From Clostridia bacterium (GTDB lineage: Bacteria; Bacillota; Clostridia; Oscillospirales; QAMX01): a DNA stretch of 62,352 bases. Where the stretch lies: the NCBI GenBank assembly GCA_017441705.1, contig JAFRWU010000070.1, positions 1 to 62,352 on the forward strand, written 5' to 3'. Each line of letters starts with the position of its first letter. Position 1 is the first letter of the stretch. The notes beneath the pieces are model-generated. The model was not told where the DNA came from. It saw only the letters and a program-made list of their open reading frames with translations, and ran no database searches. Both the position numbers and the translations under genes were made by a program. This document shows, one piece after another, positions 56,072-62,352 of the stretch.

Positions 56072-56316
56072 GAAGAATCGCCGTCGGTCTGATCCGCTTT
56101 TATCAGAGGTATATTTCACCGGCCAAAGGGCCGTGCTGCAGGTTCATCCCGACCTGCTCCGAATACGCGGCGACAGCAATCACACGCTTCGGGATCATTC
56201 GCGGAGGGTGGCTTGGCGTGAAGAGGATCCTTCGATGCCATCCCTTCTGCCCGGGGGGATACGACCCGGTTCCGGAGACCCTTCCCCGCAGGGGAAACAA
56301 GCGGGCGTCCGAATGA
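56068..56316 (+). CDS. yidD: Membrane protein insertion efficiency factor YidD
   Basis: The 82-residue protein has the YidD pattern: [27 protein letters not shown] near residues 11-37 with its three conserved cysteines and [17 protein letters not shown] near 53-69. It assists YidC. It overlaps rnpA (ATGA) and lies 60 bases before yidC. Confidence 0.95.
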   Translation: MRRIAVGLIRFYQRYISPAKGPCCRFIPTCSEYAATAITRFGIIRGGWLGVKRILRCHPFCPGGYDPVPETLPRRGNKRASE

Positions 56317-56376
56317 AAAACCGTTCGGAACTGAAATGAAAGGAAAAGGTTTCTCGGAGGAGAAAACGACTGCAAG

Positions 56377-57405
56377 ATGGACATTTTCGGCACCCTGATC
56401 GCGCGTCCCTTCGGATGGGTCTTTTGGGCGATCCTGCAGATCATCAACAACTACGGCGTCGCGCTGATTCTTTTCTCCCTGATCGTGAAGGTCATTCTGT
56501 ATCCGCTTCAGTACAAGGGGAAAAAGGGCATGCTCGCCCAGCAGCGGCTCCAGCCCAAGATCAAGGATATCGAGGCGCGCTACAAAAACGACCGCACCGC
56601 CTATAACGCCGCCCTGCAGGAGCTTTATTCCCAGAACGGCATCAGCCCCATGTCCGGCTGTCTTCCGATGCTTCTGACCTTTCCCATCATGATCGGTCTT
56701 TACCGCGTGATCCGCCAGCCCCTTTCCTACGTGTTCGGCGTATCCAAGGACGCTCTGACCGCCCTGATCAACGAGCTGTCCGCGGGAAGCGCCGAGGCCG
56801 CGGCCGCTCTGGCCGGCATGGCCGACGGCACGACGGCTATCAACGAGATCACAATGATGAAATATCTGCCGAAGACCAGCGAGTATTTCATCGACATGAA
56901 TTTTCTGGGGCTCGACCTGACCCAGACGCCGAAGCTCGGATTCGAATGGCTGGTGATCCTGCCGATCCTTTCCGGCGCCACCGCCCTTCTGATGTCGATC
57001 CTTTCACAGAAAATGCAGACGAAGACCCTGGGCGGCAGTCAGACGACCGATCAGAACCGCAGCGCCAAAATGCTTCTTTACACCATGCCCCTGATCTCGG
57101 TGGTCATCGGCTTCACGCTTCCGGCAGGCCTGACGGTCTACTGGATCGCCAACAACGTTCTGGGCATCGCGCAGGAATATCTCCTGCAGCTCCAGATGCG
57201 AAGCCTCATGAAGAAGACCGAGGAAAAGGAAGCGGCCGAGGAAGCCGCGGCGCGCGCCGCGCGGGAGGAAGCCCGCGACCGCAACCGGGAGGTACAGAAG
57301 GCCATCGCCACCGGCGGCAAGAAAACCCAGCAGAAGACGGCTAAGAAGTACAAGCTGAGCCGTTCCCGCCGCACGTCTTCGGACGACGGAGAGGACGACG
57401 ACTGA
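56377..57405 (+). CDS. yidC: Membrane protein insertase YidC
   Basis: The 342-residue insertase has five predicted membrane segments (about 18-38, 94-112, 176-200, 222-240 and 250-270), with the conserved GCLPMLLTFPIMIGLYRVI stretch near 96-114 and the hydrophilic-groove Lys in the first segment region (SLIVKVILYPL). No lipobox, unlike Bacillus SpoIIIJ. The tail is rich in charged residues and ends SDDGEDDD. It follows GGAGG. Confidence 0.94.
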   Translation: MDIFGTLIARPFGWVFWAILQIINNYGVALILFSLIVKVILYPLQYKGKKGMLAQQRLQPKIKDIEARYKNDRTAYNAALQELYSQNGISPMSGCLPMLLTFPIMIGLYRVIRQPLSYVFGVSKDALTALINELSAGSAEAAAALAGMADGTTAINEITMMKYLPKTSEYFIDMNFLGLDLTQTPKLGFEWLVILPILSGATALLMSILSQKMQTKTLGGSQTTDQNRSAKMLLYTMPLISVVIGFTLPAGLTVYWIANNVLGIAQEYLLQLQMRSLMKKTEEKEAAEEAAARAAREEARDRNREVQKAIATGGKKTQQKTAKKYKLSRSRRTSSDDGEDDD

Positions 57406-57432
57406 CAAGACTGAAAGGAACGAAGGACATTC

Positions 57433-58113
57433 ATGAGCCAAAAGTATATTGACGTAACCGCCAAAACCATTGAGGACGCACTGGCGGAAGCGCTGAAGAC
57501 CCTGGAAATGGATCGCGACAGCGTCAGCGTGGAGATCCTGGAAAAGCCCAGATCCGGCTTCCTCGGCATCGGCGCGACCCCCGCGAAGATCCGCGTCTCC
57601 TACGAATACTCCGCCGCGACCAAGGTCACAGAGTTCCTGACCGAGCTCTTTGACAAGATGAACGTCCAGGCGAAGATCGATATCACAAGCGAAGAAGAGG
57701 GAAAACTGAACGTCGTTCTTTCGGGCGGCGAAATGGGCCTGATCATCGGCCGCCGCGGCGAAAATCTCGACGCGCTGCAGTACATCACCAATCTCGCGGT
57801 GAACAAGAACGAGGACGAACGCGTCCGCGTCACCATCGACACCGAAAACTACCGGGAAAAGAGAGAGGAATCTCTGGAACGCCTGGCCAAGCGCGTGGCG
57901 GACAAGGTCGCCCGGTACGGACGGAACGTCTCGCTGGAGCCCATGCCGCCCAGTGAAAGACGGATCATCCACGCCTGCCTCCAGAATTACAAGGGCGTGA
58001 CCACATTCTCCACCGGCACCGAGCCTCAGAGAAGGGTCATCGTGGCGCCGGCGGGCGCTCAGCCGAAGAAGGACGGGGCGCAGAACCGGAAGGAAAAGGA
58101 ATCGAAGAAATGA
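57433..58113 (+). CDS. khpB: RNA-binding protein KhpB (Jag)
   Basis: The 226-residue protein has an N-terminal Jag domain (about 1-55, ending RSGFLGIG), a KH domain (about 78-152 with IIGRRGENLDALQYI) and an R3H domain (about 155-215). KhpB binds RNA with KhpA and affects cell division and sporulation. It lies 27 bases after yidC and is followed by a terminator-like hairpin. Confidence 0.92.
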   Translation: MSQKYIDVTAKTIEDALAEALKTLEMDRDSVSVEILEKPRSGFLGIGATPAKIRVSYEYSAATKVTEFLTELFDKMNVQAKIDITSEEEGKLNVVLSGGEMGLIIGRRGENLDALQYITNLAVNKNEDERVRVTIDTENYREKREESLERLAKRVADKVARYGRNVSLEPMPPSERRIIHACLQNYKGVTTFSTGTEPQRRVIVAPAGAQPKKDGAQNRKEKESKK

Positions 58114-58118
58114 GACGA

Positions 58119-58150
58119 AGGGGGAATGGCGGCGAGCGATTCCCCCTTTT
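58119..58150 (+). terminator. Hairpin between khpB and mnmE
   Basis: GGGGGAAT (58120-58127) pairs with ATTCCCCC (58139-58146), followed by TTTTCGCTTTTT. It may partly separate the rpmH-khpB operon from mnmE. Confidence 0.65.
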
Positions 58151-58168
58151 CGCTTTTTGAGGGGAAAC

Positions 58169-59548
58169 ATGGACGGAGATCTGATCTGCGCGCCGGCCAC
58201 GCCGGAAGGGCGCGGCGCCATCAGCCTTCTGCGCCTTTCGGGCAGGGGCTGCTTTGAGACGGTGGACCGGGTGTTTTTTGCGAAAAACGGCAGACCGGCC
58301 GCCGAGAGGGAGCCGGGCAAGCTCTTTTTCGGCGAGATCCGGAGGGGAGAGACCCTTCTGGACGAGGGGATGTGCGCGGTTTTCCGCGCGCCGCGCTCCT
58401 ACACCGGAGAGGAATCGGCGGAGATCACCTGCCACGGCGGCAGGACCGTGACGCGGGAGATCCTTTTCGCTCTTCTGGACGCAGGCGCAAGGCTCGCCAG
58501 GGGCGGCGAATTCACCGAACGGGCCTTTCTTGCGGGCAAGATGTCCCTGCCGGCCGCCGAAGCGGTGGAGGAGATCATCGACGCCGCAAGCCCCCTGGCG
58601 GTCAGCCACGCGGCCGAGGCCCTTTCCGGCCGGTTCGGCCGGGAGATCGGGGAGATCCGGGACGGGATCCTGGACGCCGCGGCGCACTACGCCGCGATGC
58701 TCGACTACGCCGACGAGGGCGTGGAGCCGCCCGATTCCCGAAAGATCGATCTGCTTCTGGAGGACGCCGCGGAAAGGCTTCGAAGGCTTCTCCGGGGAAC
58801 GGTGGCGGGCCGCGTGATCCGGGAAGGGATCGGGATCGCCCTGGTCGGACGGACCAACGCGGGGAAATCGACTCTTCTGAACGCGCTTCTGGGATACGAA
58901 AGGGCCATCGTGACCCCGGTGGCCGGGACCACCCGGGACGTGATCGAGGAAAGCGCCGTCCTGGGAGGCGTGAAATTCCGCTTTTCCGACACCGCGGGCT
59001 TCCGGGAGACGGTGGACCCGGTGGAAAAAATCGGCATCGAAAAGAGCCGGGAGAGCCTTTCCCGGGCGGAGGGCGTGATCCTGATCTTCGACGGGAGCGA
59101 GCCTCCCTCCGGGGAGGACCGGATCGCCTTCCTGGAAGCGGAAAAAGAAAAGAAGCGCCGGCCGGAGCTCCGGATCTTCAAGGTCCAGAACAAGATCGAC
59201 CTGGGAAACGGCGCGGACTACGGCGCGTTTTTCCCGGAGGAGCCGCTTTTCCGCCTTTCGGCGAAGGACGGGACCGGGATCGACGCTCTTTCGGCCGCCC
59301 TTTGCCGCCTGGGAGAGGAAAAGGGAAGCGACCCCGCCGCGGTCACCAACCTCCGGCACGCCGACGCCATCCGGCGGGCTTCCGCGCTTCTGGAGGAGGT
59401 CCTCCGGGACAAGACCGCGGGGGTCACCGACGACGTGATCTGGAGCGGGCTTGCCGGCGCGGCGGGGATCCTCGGCGAGATCACCGGGGACGAGGTCAGG
59501 GAGGATATGATCGAGCGGATCTTCCGCAATTTCTGCGTGGGGAAATGA
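58169..59548 (+). CDS. mnmE: tRNA modification GTPase MnmE
   Basis: The 459-residue GTPase works with MnmG on U34 of some tRNAs. N-terminal tetrahydrofolate-binding domain (1-~118), helical domain, G domain (about 216-375) with P-loop GRTNAGKST and switch TTRDVIEE, and C-terminal FCVGK with the conserved Cys. The ATG at 58169 follows GAGGGG; the upstream TTG at 58157 lies in the terminator tail. Confidence 0.96.
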   Translation: MDGDLICAPATPEGRGAISLLRLSGRGCFETVDRVFFAKNGRPAAEREPGKLFFGEIRRGETLLDEGMCAVFRAPRSYTGEESAEITCHGGRTVTREILFALLDAGARLARGGEFTERAFLAGKMSLPAAEAVEEIIDAASPLAVSHAAEALSGRFGREIGEIRDGILDAAAHYAAMLDYADEGVEPPDSRKIDLLLEDAAERLRRLLRGTVAGRVIREGIGIALVGRTNAGKSTLLNALLGYERAIVTPVAGTTRDVIEESAVLGGVKFRFSDTAGFRETVDPVEKIGIEKSRESLSRAEGVILIFDGSEPPSGEDRIAFLEAEKEKKRRPELRIFKVQNKIDLGNGADYGAFFPEEPLFRLSAKDGTGIDALSAALCRLGEEKGSDPAAVTNLRHADAIRRASALLEEVLRDKTAGVTDDVIWSGLAGAAGILGEITGDEVREDMIERIFRNFCVGK

Positions 59549-59570
59549 GAAGGAGAAGGGCAAAAGCATC

Positions 59571-61475
59571 ATGATCACGAAATATCCGGCGGGAGAATTC
59601 GACGCCGCGGTCGTCGGACTCGGTCACGCGGGGATCGAGGCGGCCCTGGCCCTGGCGCGCATGGGGCTTTCCACGGTCGCGTTCGCCATCAATCTGGACA
59701 GCGTCGGGAACATGCCCTGCAACCCCGCCATCGGCGGCACCGCCAAGGGACATCTGGTGAGGGAGCTGGACGCACTGGGCGGCGAAATGGGAAAGGCGGC
59801 CGACGCCTGCGCCATCGAATACCGGATGCTCAACCGGGGCAAGGGACCGGCGGTCTATTCCCTGAGGAGCCAGACCGACCGGATCGCCTACCGCGCCTAT
59901 ATGAAATCGGTCCTGGAAAAGGAAAAGAACCTCCGCGTCGTGCAGGCGGAGATCGTCTCCCTGGAAACCGCGGAGGGAAAGGTCGTTTCGGTGACGACCC
60001 GCGCCGGCGCGGTCTACCGGGTGAAGGCGGCGGTGATCGCCACCGGCACCTTCCTGGAGGGGAAGGTCATCATGGGCGAGCTTTCCTACGAGAGCGGACC
60101 CGACGGCCTCTTTCCCTCCCGCGGTCTTTCGGAATCGATCCGGAAGGCCGGGCATACCCTGCGCCGCTTCAAAACCGGCACGCCGCCCCGGGTCAACCGG
60201 AACACGGTGGATTTTTCGGAGCTCGCCGTCCAGGAGGGGGACGAGGACGTGGCGCCCTTCTCCTTTTCCACCAAAGAGAAAAAGAAGAACCGGGCGGTCT
60301 GCTATCTGACCTATACCAACGGGGAGACCCACCGGGTGATCCGGGAAAACCTCGACCGGTCGCCTCTCTTTTCGGGCGTCATCGAGGGGGTCGGGCCCCG
60401 CTACTGCCCCTCCATCGAGGACAAGGTGGTGCGCTTTGCCGACAAGGAGAGACACCAGCTTTTCATCGAGCCGATGGGACTGGACACCGACGAGCTCTAT
60501 ATCCAGGGCTTTTCCTCCTCCATGCCGGAGGAGGTGCAGCTCGAAATGCTGCACACGGTCAAGGGGCTGGAGCACGCCCACGTACAGAGAAGCGCCTACG
60601 CCATCGAATACGACTGCGTGGATCCCCGGGAGCTTTATCCCACCCTGGAAAGCCGTCTGGTCGCGGGCCTTTACGGCGCGGGTCAGTTCAACGGCAGCTC
60701 CGGCTACGAGGAGGCGGCGGCGCAGGGCTTCGTCGCCGGGGTCAACGCGGCCCTGAAGCTTCTGGGACGGGAGCCGATGGTGCTTTTGAGAGAGGACGGA
60801 TATATCGGGACCCTGATCGACGATCTGACCGACAAAGGGACCAACGAGCCCTACCGCATGATGACCTCCCGGTCGGAATACCGGCTGGTCAACCGCCAGG
60901 ACAACGCCGACCGGCGCCTGATGGGAGTGGGAAGAGAGCTCGGCCTGGTGAAGGAGGAGACCTATCGGGCGATGCTCCGGAAATACGAGGCGGTGGACGG
61001 GGAGATCCGCCGGCTGGAAGAAACCGGCGCGCGGTACGACGAGGAGGCCTTCGGCCGGATCGCGGAGAAAACCGGAGGAGAGATCCGGCGCGGCGCGCGC
61101 CTGGCCGATCTTCTCAGGCGGCCCGGCGTCGATTACGAAACGCTCCGCCCGCTGGATCCCGAAAGGCCCGATCTGCCCCGCGACGTAGTCGAGGAGGCCG
61201 AGATCGCCGTCAAATACGAAGGGTACATCAAACGTGAAAGAGAAAAGGTCGAAAAGATCAAACGCCTTTCGGTCCGGGTCCTTCCGGAGGGGATCGACTA
61301 CCTCTCCCTGAAGACCCTCCGGACTGAAGCGCGGCAGAAGCTTGCCGCGGCGCGGCCGAAGACCGTGGGGGAAGCCATGCGGATCTCCGGGGTCAGCCCG
61401 GCGGATATCAGCGCCCTTTTACTCTATACCGAAGAAGCGGAGGGAAAGAAGAATGACCGTCCCCGCGCTGAATAA
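59571..61475 (+). CDS. mnmG: tRNA modification enzyme MnmG
   Basis: The 634-residue FAD protein partners MnmE. The dinucleotide-binding motif [19 protein letters not shown] is near residues 11-29, the GidA signatures [22 protein letters not shown] near 49-70 and [16 protein letters not shown] near 370-385, plus the helical C-terminal domain. It lies 22 bases after mnmE. The last 23 bases overlap rsmG. Confidence 0.96.
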   Translation: MITKYPAGEFDAAVVGLGHAGIEAALALARMGLSTVAFAINLDSVGNMPCNPAIGGTAKGHLVRELDALGGEMGKAADACAIEYRMLNRGKGPAVYSLRSQTDRIAYRAYMKSVLEKEKNLRVVQAEIVSLETAEGKVVSVTTRAGAVYRVKAAVIATGTFLEGKVIMGELSYESGPDGLFPSRGLSESIRKAGHTLRRFKTGTPPRVNRNTVDFSELAVQEGDEDVAPFSFSTKEKKKNRAVCYLTYTNGETHRVIRENLDRSPLFSGVIEGVGPRYCPSIEDKVVRFADKERHQLFIEPMGLDTDELYIQGFSSSMPEEVQLEMLHTVKGLEHAHVQRSAYAIEYDCVDPRELYPTLESRLVAGLYGAGQFNGSSGYEEAAAQGFVAGVNAALKLLGREPMVLLREDGYIGTLIDDLTDKGTNEPYRMMTSRSEYRLVNRQDNADRRLMGVGRELGLVKEETYRAMLRKYEAVDGEIRRLEETGARYDEEAFGRIAEKTGGEIRRGARLADLLRRPGVDYETLRPLDPERPDLPRDVVEEAEIAVKYEGYIKREREKVEKIKRLSVRVLPEGIDYLSLKTLRTEARQKLAAARPKTVGEAMRISGVSPADISALLLYTEEAEGKKNDRPRAE

Positions 61476-62163
61476 GATCCTGGAGGGCCGGGGCTTCGCC
61501 CCGGTGAAGGGAGAGACGGCGGAGAAATTCGAGAAATTCGCCTCCCTTCTCCTGGAAAAGAACAGACTGTATAATCTCACCGCCATCGAAAGCGAGGAGG
61601 CCGTGGCCGAACGGCATTTCGCCGACAGCCTTTCTCTCTTCCTCGACCCGGATTTCCGGGGCGGGCGGATGCTGGACCTCGGCTGCGGCGGCGGATTCCC
61701 CGGGATCCCGGTGAAGCTTTACGCCGACGGGGCGGGGATCCCGCTGGAGCTCCTTCTCATGGATTCCACGGCGAAAAAGATCGATTTCGTCCGGGAGGCG
61801 ATCGGAGAACTGAGCCTTTCCGGGGCAAAGGCCGAGGCGCGGCGGGCCGAGGAAAGCGTGGAGGAATTCGGCCGGGAGAGCTTCGACCTGGTCACGGCCA
61901 GGGCGGTTTCCGACATGCGCGTGATCGCCGAGCTCGCCTTTCCCTATCTCAGGACCGGCGGCGCCTTTTACGCGTGGAAGACCCGGAAGGCGCTTCCCGA
62001 GGTGGAGGACGCGCTTTCGACCGTGAAGCTTCTGGGCGGGGAGGAGGAAGGCCGCTTCTTTTACGGGGACGGCGTCTTCTTTCTGGAAAAATGCCGCAAA
62101 ACCGCGCCGACCCCCGCGCGTTTTCCCCGGAAATACGCCCAGATCGTCAAGAAAAAACCGTAA
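61453..62163 (+). CDS. rsmG: 16S rRNA m7G methyltransferase RsmG
   Basis: The 236-residue enzyme methylates G527 of 16S rRNA. The SAM-binding motif [14 protein letters not shown] is near residues 75-88, followed by [12 protein letters not shown] and TARAVSDM. The ATG at 61453 lies inside the 3' end of mnmG, so translation is coupled. It is the last gene before the terminator and the insertion sequence end. Confidence 0.94.
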   Translation: MTVPALNKILEGRGFAPVKGETAEKFEKFASLLLEKNRLYNLTAIESEEAVAERHFADSLSLFLDPDFRGGRMLDLGCGGGFPGIPVKLYADGAGIPLELLLMDSTAKKIDFVREAIGELSLSGAKAEARRAEESVEEFGRESFDLVTARAVSDMRVIAELAFPYLRTGGAFYAWKTRKALPEVEDALSTVKLLGGEEEGRFFYGDGVFFLEKCRKTAPTPARFPRKYAQIVKKKP

Positions 62164-62185
62164 GAGAGCATACGGAACAGAGCGA

Positions 62186-62220
62186 CGCCCGCGTCCGGAC
62201 CGGACGCGGGCGCTTTTTGT
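62186..62220 (+). terminator. Terminator after rsmG
   Basis: CGCCCGCGTCCGG (62186-62198) pairs with CCGGACGCGGGCG (62200-62212), followed by CTTTTTG. Confidence 0.8.
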
Positions 62221-62221
62221 A

Positions 62222-62352
62222 GAGTAAAACCACTCGTTGGACGAGTGGTTCAGGAAAGCTTAAGCGATAAGGAAGAAAAAGAACTCCTTTTGCTGTATAC
62301 TAGAGGTGCGGTCTGCCAACTGCACCAGGAACAGCAAAAGGAGGACATTCAG
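62222..62352 (+). mobile_element. Left end of an IS200/IS605-family insertion sequence (truncated by window)
   Basis: A 10-bp perfect hairpin (62228-62237 with 62241-62250, loop TGG) of the type recognised by Y1 transposases is followed by a second long stem (62284-62296 with 62331-62343) whose 3' arm contains the ribosome site AAAAGGAG. An inner GGTGC/GCACC stem lies at 62305-62326. The window ends 9 bases after that arm, where a TnpA start codon would be expected. The transposase itself is not visible. Confidence 0.7.
62284..62343 (+). promoter_or_regulatory. Stem that hides the transposase ribosome site
   Basis: CTCCTTTTGCTGT pairs with ACAGCAAAAGGAG perfectly over 13 bp, burying AAGGAG. 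IS200 elements are known to limit transposase translation with such a structure. Confidence 0.7.

Overview
The window is a GC-rich (roughly 60 %) bacterial chromosome segment spanning a replication origin. Gene order is that of the Firmicutes: rpmH-rnpA-yidD-yidC-khpB-mnmE-mnmG-rsmG runs rightward from about 55.5 kb, and dnaA-dnaN-recF-remB-gyrB-gyrA runs leftward from about 55.1 kb. DnaD- and DnaI-type helicase loading proteins, the darA-holB-yaaT cluster, a FemAB peptidyl transferase, YpeB and SpoIID point to an anaerobic, spore-forming (or formerly spore-forming) member of the Clostridia. I cannot fix the genus; an order such as Christensenellales or Oscillospirales is a guess from GC content and gene style.

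Layout. 1-0.6 kb: tRNA-Gln with its terminator, plus a duplicated tRNA 3' end flanking a palindrome. 0.6-7.6 kb: galactonate-dehydratase-like enzyme, a GldA/F/G-like ABC system, and a GH36 alpha-galactosidase. 7.6-10.1 kb (minus strand): PH-domain protein, DnaI-like loader and DnaD protein. 10.4-15.3 kb: FemAB, alanine racemase, c-di-AMP receptor DarA, HolB, YaaT and a cupin. 15.4-19.6 kb: GH42 beta-galactosidase, a small acidic Cys-rich membrane protein, YpeB and a small partner. 19.58-19.67 kb: two parS-like palindromes. 19.7-25.8 kb: gltX, glnS, a ThuA-like protein and a WG-repeat-like lipoprotein. 25.9-31.2 kb: two-component system, rpsO-pnp and tRNA-Leu. 31.3-38.5 kb: SGNH hydrolase, small membrane protein, XRE regulator, an unrecognised 589-residue protein, SpoIID, citrate synthase and endonuclease III. 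38.6-41.9 kb: a kinase-isomerase-aldolase sugar operon. 42.3-46.4 kb: YfbR-like HD nucleotidase, HAD protein, M16 peptidase, cysteine desulfurase and RNase HI, in a tight minus-strand run that continues from gyrA. 46.4-62.2 kb: the origin region. The right edge carries the first 130 bases of an IS200/IS605-type insertion sequence whose transposase lies outside the window.

How it works together. The origin block supplies initiator, clamp, gap repair, gyrase, membrane insertase, RNase P protein and tRNA U34 modification. The best DnaA boxes and an AT-rich stretch lie between dnaA and dnaN, and the two parS-like sites about 34 kb away would load ParB for origin segregation (parA/parB themselves are not in the window). 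A galactoside theme recurs (GH36, GH42, galactonate dehydratase, and a kinase/isomerase/aldolase set). Several probably highly expressed genes (gltX, glnS, rpsO, pnp, tRNA-Leu, holB operon) point toward the origin, i.e. head-on to replication.

Promoters are readable throughout as sigma-A type with 16-18 bp spacers, about half with an extended -10 TGn. Most genes end in clear intrinsic terminators. No rRNA, CRISPR array or prophage was seen.
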